Source: Tilletiopsis washingtonensis
Taxonomy: Eukaryota > Basidiomycota > Exobasidiomycetes > Entylomatales
Reading direction: 5' to 3'
Length of the DNA: 64,000 bases
NCBI RefSeq assembly: GCF_003144115.1
Contig: NW_020312000.1
Location: 62,001-126,000, forward strand
This document shows, piece after piece, positions 10,739-22,553 of this stretch. The notes beneath the pieces are model-generated. The model made no database searches, was not told the origin of the DNA, and saw only the letters and a list, made by a program, of their open reading frames with translations. The translations under genes were made by a program, and so were the position numbers. Position 1 is the stretch's first letter; each line of letters starts with the position of its first letter.

Positions 10739-11502
10739 ATGCCCCGCGCTTCATCCTCATCCGCTACGGCAGAAGGGCCATCGGTAGCATCCCTCTCTCC
10801 CAAGCCGTGCCATGTGAGACGGAGAGTGTGCACCTCCACTCTTCCACCACTGACCCGCCGCTCTGCCAGACGTGCGGCCGCGTGATCACGCCGCGAGCCA
10901 AGTGGGCGAAGAACTGGAGCGAGATCAAGCTCTGCTCCGACGGCTGCCGGTCTCAGCGTCCCGGCCGACGCACACGCTGGTCATGCGGACCCGAGGAGCC
11001 GCCGCTGGCAACTGCACTGGCGCGCAGCTCGGAGAGGAACGAAGAGGCGGAGACGTGCAGCACCGACGTCGAGTGCTGGACCGAGCTCGCCGTCCTCGCG
11101 GTGGCGCACGACGGCAACGGCGTCAAGGTCGCGCCCACGTGTGAGGACGTGGAGCGACGCCTGTTGGAGGAAGGCCGTCCGCACTGGCCCGCCGAGACCC
11201 AAGCTTCCGAGGGAGACGGCGGCGAGAAGGATCAGCCTAACGGCCATCCCCTCTACACGGCGCTGCATTCGGCGCCCGGGCTGCGTGAGCGTGTGCGCCG
11301 AGCCGCCCGCCGGCTCGTCATTCTTGCGCCGGAGCTGTGTGCCCACACGGCCGCCGCGCCGTTCGACTCGGCGCCGGCTGGGCGCGTCGAGCTCGTGCAG
11401 GGCTCCAAGACGCTGCAGACGCTCGACGACGTCAGCTTTGCCAAGGGGCCCATCGGGCTGCGCTGGGTGGCCGAAAGCCGGCCGAAGAATGCATCTCGAT
11501 GA
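10739..11502 (+). CDS. Uncharacterised protein with DUF2256-type Cys knuckle and DUF3253-type domain
   Basis: Exons 10739-10813 and 10870-11502 give 708 nt or 235 residues. The intron splits the first Cys motif: exon 1 ends KPCH and exon 2 begins TCGRVITPRAKWAKNW, followed by CSDGCR. This is the CxxC...CxxxC zinc-knuckle layout of DUF2256 proteins. The C-terminal part (VRRAARRLVILAPELC to KGPIGLRWV) has the helix then basic-strand pattern of DUF3253. Both families are of unknown function, so none is claimed. A ~60-residue insertion (GGEKDQPNGH region) separates the expected helices. The start is the first ATG giving an open exon into the motif. Confidence 0.65.
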
Positions 11503-13936
11503 AGACGTGAAGGCGAAGTGGGCGCAGCGCCAGACCACAGAACGATCTGGCTCGCGCTCGGGCCGCCAGAGCCAGGGTCAGGGCGATCACACGACCTCAG
11601 CCGAGCGTATCCTCCCGGGGTCTAGCGGCCCTCAAGAGGCCCGAACGCACAAGTTGGGAGCGCTGATGAGCAGCTGCGAGCATGGCCCCGACGCCTTCGC
11701 CACCCCTGGGTGTGATGGTCGCGTCGATGGGCCCGCTGGAGCGAGCCGTGCGCCGGCCCTTGCCGGTGTGCTCCCGGGTGCCGTGAGCGGGAGCGGGCGG
11801 CGGCGCTGCCAAGGCGCGGCCCGTGGGAGCGAGGCGCGGGCGCCGGCACGCCGCGAGCCCCTCCGACGCGCTGCGTCACCGCGCCGGGCGTGCTCCGCGC
11901 GCCGCGAGGCGCAGCACGCAGCAGCCGAGATCGTCCCTTTGTCGGCGCGGCGCAACCGCTTCGCAGCGCAGCCTAGAGCACGCAGCGAGACGGCGAGGGC
12001 GGTGCGGTACCGAGCGGCTTCATCTGCCACCGGAAGCACCAGCACCGCTGCACGCTGGCGGCTGTACCTGCGTGTGAAGCATGTCTGCGCCGCCAGATGC
12101 AGACGGCAGATCTGCATCTGCGCTGCTGCATCGCCGGCCGAGGGCCGCGATCCTCGAGGCGGCCGCGGTGCTTGGCGCCTGCCCGCCGGCGCGCACCGCC
12201 TTCCCGCCGGCGCGACGGACGCTGGCAACGAAGCACGCCCGGCGGGCAGCTTGGCCACCGCCTCGAGCAACAGAGGCACGCTGGAGCACCCCGACGAGGC
12301 AGGCGTCTTCGTGCAATCGAATTGGCGCCCTCGACGGGGCAAGTGGCCCGGCAAACGCTGCTCTCTCTGACGGTGCTGCGGCGTGCTTGGCAGACCCGCG
12401 CGTCCCGGCCGCCGGTCGGGATCAGCTGCGCCGCCGCTTCGTCTCGCAGGCGCCGCCTGCTGATGCTGAGCGGGATCCACGTGCTGCATCTCTGGCACAC
12501 GGCGGTGACCGCGAGCCGCAGCTCATCTCGTCTGGAGGGCCTCGCGATGCTGATGAGGAGATTCCCATCTGCGCCATGGGGTGCGCTCGCGCGTGCAGAG
12601 AAGGCCGCACGTCGTCTGAGGCTCGCTCGCGGCGACCGCACGCATCGTGATGATGAAGGAAAGCAGCGAGCGGGAGGGTGCTGCGTCTGCGTCTGGGGTG
12701 CACCCGGGCTGCTGCGTGCGTGCGGCTCGTGTTGCATGGCAGCGTTCAGACGCTGCAGGCGCATCCTTCGCTGCGCGGCCGCTGTCGCCGCGCCGTGTCG
12801 GGGCGCGAAAGCACGGCGCGGCGCGGCGAGGCCGTTGCTGGGGCTGATGGGGGGCTGGCGCTGCGCCTGCGCCGCGCGTGTGTCGCCGCGCGCGCGTCTC
12901 GGGGCGGCCGATCGACACACACATAGCATGTGCAGGTGCAGCGGCCCGCTCTGCGTCTCCTTTCACCACACCCCACCTGCTGCTCCATCCACAGCTCCTC
13001 ACCTCGCCGCGCCTCCGAGTCGCACCAGGCTGTCGCCCTTGCCTCGCCTTGCACGAGCAGCCGCAGCAGCACGCCGCCGGACGTGCCTCGGCGAAAGCCT
13101 TGGAAGCAGCCCGCATTGCACACAGCACCGGTGAGTGCCAGGCGCTGCGCACCGCAGCTCGCCTCGGACAACAGCAGAAGACGCAGGCAGCACCAGGGGC
13201 GCTCGAGAGGAAGCTGGCGCTGGCGCGGCGTCGTCTTGGCCGCATCGGCTCGCCGGCGTCTAGATGCGGGAGCGTCAGGGGCTCCTCCCGTGTGGCGCTG
13301 CAGACACCAACACAGAGCGTGCCTCGGGCCTCTCGCGCGCCGCCGCCGGCTGAAATCGCGATAGACTTCGACTGCGGTGCAAGAGCTCGCCACGTCGCGT
13401 CTGCGTCCACTCCGCGAGAGGGTCAGCTTCCCGAAGCAATGCTGCACCGAGGACTGCCTCATGAGGTGCGCGAGGAGGCGTCCGCAGCCAGGGCTCAGCA
13501 CCTAGCAGAGCGCGCCGTAGTGGCGCACTCTACTTTGACGGGCCAGGACAGCGGTGTGACATGCCGCGCGCGGCATCAGCTTGTGCCCTGACGGCACGAA
13601 CGGCACAAGCAAGCCAAGATCGATTCCGGCCGCGATCCGCTCCATCGTCACTAACACCACCTCGCATCGCAGATCCCACCTGGCCGCGCTCGCGTCACCT
13701 CTTCTCGCGCGTAGTACTATCTGTCCGCGCACGTAGCCTCGCCTGGGACTGCCTGCCGCGCGCGGCAGACGTTCGAGAGGCTTCGTAGCTGCGCAACCAG
13801 CACAGTGAGTGTCTTGCGCTTCGGCGGCGCGCAGTGCCGCGACGATCGCCACGCTCCCGGCGCTCGCGGGGCGCTTTCCGCGTAGGTCACTGACATGAGA
13901 CGACAGCAGAGCTAGCTTGAGAAGCGCTGCATCGCC
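11503..13936. other. Gene-free 2.4-kb stretch
   Basis: No protein family, tRNA or rRNA is recognised on either strand. Open frames of up to ~345 codons exist, but they are Arg/Ala/Ser-rich, overlap on opposite strands and lack the splice-linked conserved blocks seen in every real gene here. CpG-dense runs alternate with CTGCAG-rich runs. The last ~300 nt probably hold the promoter and 5' UTR of the TBC gene. A non-coding RNA cannot be excluded. Confidence 0.4.
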
Positions 13937-16900
13937 ATGGACGCACACACGCTCAATGCGTGGACGCGCTTCGCGCTGCAGAAGGGCGGCATTGGCAGCT
14001 GCACGGCCCTCATCGACAATCCGGCGACGGAGCCGGAGGATCTGATGTTCATGACGGGCGAGAAGATCGTCGTGCTGCGCCGCCTCGACGAAGAGGGCGG
14101 CGCAGAGGGCAGCGGTGCTGCGAAGCGCAAGAGCGGGCATGGAGACGCAGACACGTGGTTCCTGGTGAGTTGCACAGGCGTGGCGATGGAGAGGGCGTCG
14201 CAGCCTCGGGCTGTGCAGGCAGCACGCTCGACCTCCCCAGGCTGGCGCGTCCAGTCAGGCCCGCTGCTGACCGCTGCGTTGCTCCAGGGCTACTGCGAGG
14301 GCGTCGTCGGGCGCTTCAAGGGCGGCCATGTGCAGTTCCACGGCAAGCTCAAGAAGCCCGTGCTAATGCGCCGCAGCGGTGCTGGCAGCATTCGCGAGTC
14401 GAGCACGCGCCCGATGAGCAAGTCAGAAGCTGCGACACTGCATGCCTCGCAGGTGCCGCCGGGCATGCCCGTGTCAGCGGTCGACTCTGACGGCGAAGAG
14501 GCATCGAGCATGAGCCGCCTGACCGCGCGCACGTCCACGCTCAGCATGGACGGCAGCAGGAGGACGAGCGAGGGCGGCTCGGGCAGCTCGCACGCTCGTG
14601 CGCCGCCGGCCAAGGGGCCTTCAACCTCTCGGTGAGCGCCTCGTGAAGCATACTGGCGGCAGGACTTGCTGACCACGCCTGTCCAGCAGCAACGCACCGG
14701 CAGCCAGTGGCCTGGCCAGCGGCTCGACCTCGCGGGCGCGTGCATTCGGCGTCTCGACGCCGCCACTGTCTGACGAGACGCACGCGCGCAATCGCGCTGC
14801 CGGCGGATACACATCTGACCAGTCGGACGAGAGCGAGACGATGCTGCCCTGGGCGCGTGCCAGCAAAGACGGCGCCCCAAAGGCGCAGGAGAGCGCGCAG
14901 CACATCTACGAGCGGCCTGCTGCTCAGAGGCACAACGGCGTCAAGCAGCAGCTGGGCAGCCATCTGCCGCCATCTCCCATCTCATCGCAGGAGTCCCCTC
15001 TCACAAGCAGGCCGACAGAGCAGCAGCAGCGCATCATGGGCTCGGGAAAGACTCCGCCGCAGTCACGCGCAGGGCGCGGGCACCTCTCCACTGCTTCGTC
15101 TTTGGAGACCTCGGCCACGTCGGACTCGGGCGATGGCGACGACGAGGCGACGCGGCGCCGCGACCAGACGTTCAGCATCTACGACGTGTACGGGCGTGAC
15201 TCTGTGGCGTTCCCCAACTTCAACTACACCGAAGCGAACGGCCGCCTCGGTGCTGGCATGCCGCGCGGCGAGAGCAACCGCTCGCTCCCGGCGAGCCGCT
15301 CTGTTGACTCGCTCGCGCCCGGCGGCGGCAGCGACGCGCGCTCGAATTCTACGACGCCAGAGCCGCGCACGCCGGTCGACCGTCATCCGCAGCTGCTGCC
15401 GGACCCGTCTCAGGCAAGCGCACAGTCGCTGGCCCTGCGCTCGCCCTCTGGCCGGCGGCCGAGTGCCGCGCCAGATCCGCGCGCGAACCCCGGCCCGGGC
15501 GGCAACAACATGGCAAGCAGCATTCGGCGCAAGGTCGAGGCGAACGCCGCGTCGAGCAACACTCCGCCGCTGATGGCTTCGCCGCCGCGAGCGGGCGTCT
15601 CTCCGGTCAACCCGCGCAGCGCGCCGCCGGGTGTTGCGGCCTTCGATCCAGCTCGGCGACCCTCGGGAGGCGCCATGCCACCGCCTGGTGCGCGACAGAA
15701 CGGTCCTCGCGGCGGCCCTCAGGAGATGATGACTCGCAACCACTCGTTCGACGCAACGAGCCCTGCACACGCCGGCGGGCCGATGTCGCCGCCGCTTGGC
15801 TACCGCGCTGACGCCTTCGCGGCGCCGCGCTCCGTCAGCGGTGCGCCGCAGACAGGCTCAGGTCCGCCGGGCGCCGCACCGGGTGGGCCGCAGCCGCGCC
15901 TGCAGATGCCTGCGAGCTACAGCGACAACCGCAGGCGCTCGCAGTCCGTGTCCAACATCGACGTGGCCGCAGCCCAGGGCCTCGTCGGTCCTCCTGGGCC
16001 TGCATCCGGCCGCAGCACTGGCTCGAGATCTCCGTATGACGTCTCGCCCGGGGGCGAGCCGCCGCAAGGGATGCGCCAGAGCCCGTCATTTGGGCCCGTG
16101 CGCTCCTCGTCCGACCGCTCCAGCGTGCGTGAGCGCGTGGGCAGCGGCCTGCTGAAGAAGAATCCGAGCAACCCCGGGCCGGGCACGCATGGCGGCATGC
16201 CGCTGGGCATGAGCAGCCTGGCGCCCGGCCTGCTCGGCGCTCCCGGTCCCTCGCGCAGCCCGAGCCCGCTCTCGATCAACTCGGCCAACAGCGGCGGCAG
16301 TGCCCGCTCGCCCGTCGGTGAACGACCGCAGCTCTCGCCGATGTCGGCTGGACCTCCTGTTGACGATGGGCGGCCCGTTGCGTACGACGCGCTGGGCTTC
16401 GTCATGACGCCTGACGCGCCGGGCGCCATCATCCCGCGCGACGACCCGGAGGCCGTCAAGGAGTGGCAGAAGCTGCTTGCCGAGAACGACGTCGCGGCGG
16501 CGAAGAAGAGCCGCAAGGTCAAGAAGATGATCCAGGCGGGCGTGCCGCATTCGCAGCGCGCCAAGGTGTGGCTCTTTCTCGCGAACAGCTACCACCGGCG
16601 CCGCGCGGGCCTCTTCGAGCAGCTGTGCAAGCAGAGCCGCGACAAGAAGCTGATGAAGGGCAAGGAGGCGCTGTACGAGGCCATCGAGAAGGACATCGAC
16701 CGCAGCTACCCGGACCACAAGCTTTTCCGCGGCGAGGGCAGCACCGGCCGTGCCGATCTCGAGGCGATCCTCAAGGCCTACGTGCACTACAGTGAGTCGC
16801 GCCGCTCATTGCCCGCAGCGCAGCGCCCTGACTCCTGCCGCCCAGACCCCATCATCGGCTACACGCAGGGCATGAATCTCATCGCCGGCTTCATGCTGAT

Positions 16901-17668
16901 CCTCATGCCCGCCGAGGACGCCTTCTGGCTGCTGTGCGCCATGCTGCGCGACGTGCACATGGAGGGCTACTACTCGAACAACCTGAAGCAGCTGCACGTC
17001 GACGGCATCGTGTTTGGGCAGCTGCTGCAGTCCATGGACGCGCCGCTCGCCGAGCGCCTCATGGACCTCGACATCGAGCCCATCTCCTTTACGCCCAACT
17101 GGTTCCTCCCGTGAGTGCCGTGCACATGCGTACTGCCCCTGCTTGCCAACGCTCACGCCGATCCTCCCTCCAGGCTCTTCTGCCGCATCCTGCCGTGGGG
17201 CACGACGCTGCGCGTGTGGGACGTCTTCTTCTTTGAGGGCCCGCCGTTCATCCTGCGCACGGCGCTGGCGATTGTGCGCATCGTGCGCGACTCGCTGATG
17301 GATGCACGCGCCGTGCCCGGCCACGGCGAGGCGCTGCAGCTGCTGCTGCACCCGGGCCCGCACTCGCAGCTCTCGGTGCAGCACGTCATTGAATGGTGAG
17401 CCGTGATGGCGCGGCGCAGCGGCCTGTCCACAGCACTGACTCTCGGCCCCTCCGCAGCGCCCTCTCGGTCAAGCTCAAGGAAGGCTCGCTGCGCTCGCTC
17501 TCGCGCAATGCGTCGAAGCTCGTGCGCCAGGCCGGCATTGGGCGCGGGCGCGGGCCCGGCGCCGCACCTGGCACGCTGGCGGGCGCGAGCGCGTCCGTGA
17601 GCCGGCCGACGACGCCGTCGAGCATGGCGCCGACGCAGCGCTCCGCCTCGTCGGCTGCGCGACGATAG
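13937..17668 (+). CDS. SH3- and TBC-domain Rab GTPase-activating protein
   Basis: Predicted to switch off a Rab GTPase in membrane traffic. Exons 13937-14164, 14288-14631, 14687-16791, 16846-17110, 17174-17395 and 17458-17668 give 3,375 nt or 1,124 residues. An SH3-like fold at about residues 15-110 is interrupted by a charged loop and split by intron 1; it ends GYCEGVVGRFKGGHVQF. About 690 residues of Pro/Ser/Gly-rich, probably disordered linker follow. The TBC domain lies at about 805-1055: AGVPHSQRAKVWLFLAN, NPIIGYTQGMNLIAGF and the RILPWGTTLRVWDVFFFEG block. The first TBC block has a conserved Arg. In the second, YTQGMN supplies the catalytic Gln finger. The basic Ser-rich tail ends at TAG 17668. 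Confidence 0.88.
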
Positions 17669-18640
17669 CACACCCCCGTCCCTCTTCCCCCATGCACTGC
17701 ACCGCCGCGCCTCTCGCACACATACCCCCGCCTGTGACCCGGGCCGCCAAATGCATGATGCTCGTCTGCCATCCGATGTGACACGCGTGGGAACAGAGAC
17801 GTGTGTCACGTGCACGTGGCCGCCCTGCGCACGCTGCGGCTGCGGCGCCGCGCGGCACAGAGAGCTGCAGCGCCGCCGCTGGAGGAGAACGAACGACGCG
17901 CGTGCGACTCCCCTGCCGTGCAGCAGCTGTCGTCGACGGCGGCGCCGCGCGCGACCTTCGCACTGGCGCGCCGTCTCCAGCCTCCCGCCTCCCACCCATC
18001 CCGTCCCGTCGCACCCCACGCCTCAAGGTGATTAGTCCTGCCCGCAGCCGCATTCCGCTCCGCCGCCGGCGTCGTCGACTGCTGCAGCCGTCGTGCTGCA
18101 CCTGCGTTCCGGGCTGCCGCAGCGCACCGTGCGGCCTGGCAGCGCTTCTGCCCTCTTGCGGCGGCCTCGACGCGCTCCGAGCGCTGCGTGCGCTGCCACA
18201 CGCGCCCGGCCGGCGATGTGCTGCCGCTTGGAGGCGATACGTCGAGAGACACGTCCAGCCGAACAGAGCGCAGCACGCCCGCATGTTGGCATGGCGGCGG
18301 CTGAGGAAGTCCGCGCTCGGCCCCTCGGCGACCATGCTGCGGCGTCGCCTGTGCAATGGCTCGAGGATGCGCGATGCACTGCGATGGCTGCTTGCGCAAC
18401 ATCGGACGCACAGACGGCTTGCGTAGCTACTGCGCTGCAACTCGCGCAGGCACTGCAGGCATGCTGCCAAACGGGGTGCCCGAGCGGCGAGCTCGCGCAG
18501 GCGGCGGTGCTTGCCGCAGCGACTTGCGCCAGACGTGTGCCGATGCAGACGTCGCAGAGCGGTACCGGCGAGACTGCGCGGGGCTGGCACGCCATGCTCC
18601 TCTCGCACACGCATGCTGACGCACGCACCCTGCAGACATC
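17669..18640. promoter_or_regulatory. Spacer upstream of RPS7, no gene seen
   Basis: 972 nt between the TBC gene and the eS7 start. The long open frames here have Arg/Ala/Ser-rich shadows only. A doubled CACGTGCACGTG lies at 17807-17818, about 820 nt before the RPS7 ATG. No RNA gene is recognised. Confidence 0.35.
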
Positions 18641-19497
18641 ATGGCCTCTGTCAGCGCCAAGATCTTCCGCACCGCCAACGCCCCGACGGGTGCGCCGTCT
18701 GAGATTGAGACGACCGTTGCTCAGGCTCTGCTTGACCTCGAGGCCAACGTGCCCGAGCTCAAGGCCGAGCTGCGGCCGCTGCAGTTCAGCGCCGCGCGCG
18801 AGGTCGACGTGAAGGGCGGCAAGAAGGCCATTGTGGTCTTCGTGCCCGTGCCGCAGCTGAAGGCTTACCACAAGATCCAGCAGCGGTGAGTGGTGCAGCA
18901 GAGCAGGAGAGCGCTAGAGGTTGCAGTGCAGGGCGGACAGGTGGAGCATGCGCAGCGGCCGTCGGGACCAGGCAGCTGGGCACCATGCTGTGCGGCGACT
19001 CATGCTCACACCTGGCGCCGCAGGCTCACGCGCGAGCTCGAGAAGAAGTTCTCGGACCGCCACGTGCTGTTCATCGCCCAGCGCCGCATCCTCGGCAAGC
19101 CGAGCCGCCGCTCGCGCGTGCAGCAGCCGCGCCCGCGCTCGCGCACCCTCACGGCCGTGCACGACTCGATTCTCGAGGACCTCGTGTTCCCCACCGAGAT
19201 CACCGGCAAGCGCGTGCGCGTCGCCACCGACGGCAGCAAGCTCGTCAAGTGCTTCCTTGACTCCAAGGACGCCACGAGCCTCGAGTACAAGCTCGACAGC
19301 TTCTCGTCCGTGTACCGCAAGCTCACGGGCAAGGACGTCACGTTCATGTTCAAGGTGAGTAGTGTAAAGAGAGCAGAGGGAGAAGCGGAGCGGACGGCAG
19401 AGTGGCAGGAGAGATAAGCCGGACTGCATCAGGGCCGGCCATGATGGAGACCGCTCGTCCTGACACCCTGCTCGCTCAGGACGCCGACGGAATCTAA
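18641..19497 (+). CDS. RPS7: 40S ribosomal protein eS7
   Basis: Small-subunit ribosomal protein. Exons 18641-18885, 19024-19354 and 19480-19497 give 594 nt or 197 residues, the usual size. Diagnostic blocks are [53 protein letters not shown] and [11 protein letters not shown]. The last coding exon is only 18 nt (GAC GCC GAC GGA ATC TAA). Reading through its intron instead would add a charged, non-conserved tail and was not preferred. The introns show no convincing snoRNA. Confidence 0.95.
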
Positions 19498-19865
19498 TCG
19501 CGCTCTTCCGTCATTCATTCCGTTGTTCCGCTCGCCTTTCATTGCCCATGATCCCGGGCGCACACGTGCTCGCCTCGAGGGCCGTGTGCAGCCTCTGGCG
19601 CGCCGTGCGTCGCTATGCCAAGCCACTCCACGCACACCACACACACACACATCTCTCCCACCACATCCCTCTGTACACAAAACCCTCGCAGCACTGAGAG
19701 GGGGCCTTGATGCCGAATACGCAGTCACTCGCAGATCCGGACGTCGTGCTGATCTATGGTTGCGCCGGATACGGGACAGGAGGTATGTGCACGGCGACAA
19801 GCGATCGGAAGCGGGGACTGGAGCAATGGTAGAGCAGAGGTGCAGGCAGAATGTGGCCGCTGCAT
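19498..19865. other. Convergent 3' intergenic region
   Basis: 368 nt between the 3' ends of RPS7 and the UBA-like gene. Less GC-rich than the surroundings; contains a short (CA)n tract at 19638-19651. No gene seen. Confidence 0.5.
19638..19651. repeat. (CA)n microsatellite
   Basis: A seven-unit CA run in the intergenic DNA between two convergent genes. Confidence 0.75.
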
Positions 19866-22126
19866 CTACTTCTTCGCCGCCGGCTTGTCCTTGGCGTCGC
19901 CGGTGAGCCACTTGTGCCCGTGGCCCATGACGAGGTCCGAGCCCATCGTCACGAGCTTCGTGGCGCCGCTCGCGTCGGCCGCCTGCTTGGCGCGCTCCGT
20001 CCAGTGCGGCTTTGTCACGCTCTCGGCGCCGACGACCTTCATGGGCGCCGACGAGGAGGCAGCAGCGCTCTCGCTGCCAGCGGCAGGCGTGATGGTCTTC
20101 TGCTCGGTCGGCAGCGGCGGTGCCGGCGAGCTGCGACCCGAGGCCTGCGGCGAGGGCTGCTTGGACGCGGCTGGCGAGTTCTTGTACGGCGTTGCGATGC
20201 TCGGCGCGCCCGACGTGCTGGCGTCCGAAGGCGCAAGGTGGCCCATCTTTGCCGTCTCGCTCTTGACGTACGGCACCTGCTGGTCGGCATGCTCAAAGAG
20301 CCAGCGGATCGCCGCCTCGATGGTGCCCTCGCGCTCGGCACGCGCCACCTCGGCGGCCTCTGACGAGCCGACGGCCTCGGACGGGCGCGCGTCTGGGGTG
20401 CCGACGGCCTGCAGCGCCGCGCTGACCTGCTCGGCGCTGAAGCCCATGTCCGTGAGCACGGCCTCGACGCTCGGCGGGTGCTGCGGGTCGTCGTCCGGCG
20501 GCGGCATCGGACTGGCGGCGACCGCGGCGCGTTCGTCGGCAGACAGCGGTGTCTCGTCGTCGCTCATCGACTGGCGCAGCTCGCGCACATCCTTTGGCAG
20601 CGGCGGCGACGTCGCCGCGGGCGTCGAGCTGCCGGCGAGCGATGCGCGCGACACGGACGCCGAGAGGGCGCCCATCTGCTCGGCGCGGTCGGCGCGAGCC
20701 TTGCGCATGCGCGCGTACAGCGACTCGCCCGACTGGTTGCGCCGCATCTCGGGCACCTCCGGCGGCGCGCCGGCCTTGTGGAAGTCCGGACCCGGCGGGA
20801 ACGGCGAAGACGTGCGCGAGACGGGCGACGAGACGTCGGAGGAGCGCGGGCTGAGCGGCGGCGACACCACGCGGTCAGCCGAGACCTTGCTGTGCAGCGA
20901 GGCCGGGCGGTGCGACGCCGTCTCGCTGGTCTCGTCTGCCGAAGCGCCCGTGGCGGCAGCTGCTGCCTCCTTGTTCTTGCCCTTGCCGCTCGCGCGGCCG
21001 AAGCTGAGCCACTTCTTGAGCCCCTCGCCGGCGGAGTGCGTGTCATCGCCGAGCTCATTGCCGCCCGACGCGAGCTCGCCGTCCTTGACCTCCGGCTCGT
21101 CGGCGACGACCTCGAACGGCTGCAGCGTATCCGTCTCGATGACGAGCACGCCGTCGAGCTCGGTTGCGCGCGGTCCGCCGCGGATGCGCAGCGTGCGGTC
21201 GCGCGACATGTACCAGCCCGGCGAGCTGTGCGCCAGAGGAGTGAGCAGAGGGGAACATGGGAGGACGTGCTGGAACGCACCTGACGACGCTGCCCTCGAG
21301 CAGGTTCTTAAGTGTCTTCTTGGCTTCCTTCACGCGCTTGTTCTCGTTCCAGTCAAGCAGGCCGCCGAGGATGCCCTTGGCGCTGCCATCGCCCACCTTG
21401 CTCGTCACCTCGGTGTGGCCCTGCGGCGCCTCGCCGGCCTCGCCCTTGCCCGCCAGCGCCTTGCCGGCGAGCGCGCCGCCGCCGATGCCGAGCACCTGGC
21501 CGATCTGCACCACACGCTGGCCCTTGCGTGCGTACTTGTACAGCCGCCGCGCCGTGGGCGCCTGAGCCGCCGCCGTTGCGCCGACGCGCGCCGAGATGGC
21601 CGCCACGGCCGCCGACATGCCGCCCGCCGCCGACGCCGCGCCGGCGACGTAGATGGCGCCAGCGCCGAGCGAGAGCGCCGTCAGCGTCACGGCCACCGGC
21701 GCAGCGAAGGTGTCGATCTTGGTGTAGCCGTTGCCGTCGCCGCGGTCGACTGCGGCGGTAGGTCAGCCACTGCTGCGCCAGTGTATGATGCGCTGTCGCA
21801 ATGCTCCTGCTGCCAGAGCAGGACAGCGCTGCAGATGTATGCCGCATCTCCTTGCTTGGCCCTTCCATCTGCACGCTCATCCACGCCGCATCTCCCTCCC
21901 CCAGCCCGCTGCGCGCACTCACCGCGGGCCTCGACTGTGAACCAGACGCGGCCGCAGTTGAGCTGCGCGCTCTCGCCGGCGCGCACGCTGTTGGCATAGT
22001 GCAGCGGCGAGATGTGGCGCAGCGAGAGGTGCAGCGGCAGCTGTGTCTCGTTGACGAGCGTGATGCCTGTGTGGCCGGGTGAGTGTGTGCGCAGCGTGAG
22101 CGGCGAGTGGGCGACGCACGCGGCAT
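19866..22126 (-). CDS. Uncharacterised fungal protein with N-terminal beta domain, hydrophobic segment and UBA-like domain
   Basis: Exons 22126-22120, 22066-21923, 21749-21281 and 21225-19866 give 1,980 nt or 659 residues. The first exon encodes only ATG CCG C. Joined to exon 2 it reads MPRITLVNETQLPLHLSLRH, followed by a segment ending CGRVWFTVEAR, a small beta-rich domain seen in fungal hypothetical proteins. An Ala/Gly-rich hydrophobic stretch follows (about residues 65-115), possibly membrane-associated. A long Ser/Pro-rich region leads to a UBA-type segment (about 459-521) containing VEAVLTDMGFSAEQVSAALQ. The C terminus is Lys-rich (DAKDKPAAKK). A role in ubiquitin binding is inferred from the UBA pattern only. 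Confidence 0.6.
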
Positions 22127-22553
22127 GCTGGGCGGTGCGTGGAGGTCTTGCGACGCAGCTGCGCTGGAGACAAGACGGCGAACGTGCGGCCTGCAAAGGG
22201 CAGAGACAGGAGCGAGCTTGACGGCGGTGCGAGGCGTGGACAGGAAGGAAGCGCGAGGCGGCGTGGAGTGGAGGAGATGGCCGAGCGGCGAGCGCGCGGC
22301 GGCGGTGCTGCGCTGGTCTGGGCCCGCGTCCGCGTCCGCGCCCGTGCCGCGCTCGCCGAGCGCCGGGCAGCCGCTCAGCCACAGCGGCGCCGCGATAGCA
22401 GAGCCGCCGGCACCGGCACCCTCTAGCCTCCGCACCGTTCACACGACATGGCATCAAGAGGCTGCGTCGCAGAGCATTCACAGACGTCTCTGGGCGCATC
22501 GTCCAGGCAGATGCTGCATTCCAGGCAGGGTATCACACCAGCGCGCACACGCC
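22127..22553. promoter_or_regulatory. 5' region of the UBA-like gene and 3' end of the FMP30-like gene
   Basis: 427 nt, tandem orientation. No further gene, RNA or repeat is seen. Confidence 0.35.

Noticed and set aside
11632-13134. Long frames on both strands in the 2.4-kb spacer (288-345 codons)
   Set aside because: They overlap each other, are Arg/Ala-rich, and show no conserved block or splice-linked continuation.
19355-19479. C/D-box snoRNA in the last RPS7 intron
   Set aside because: An ATGATGG and a CTGA are present, but they are only ~15 nt apart and the C box is imperfect. CTGA is also simply the branch site.
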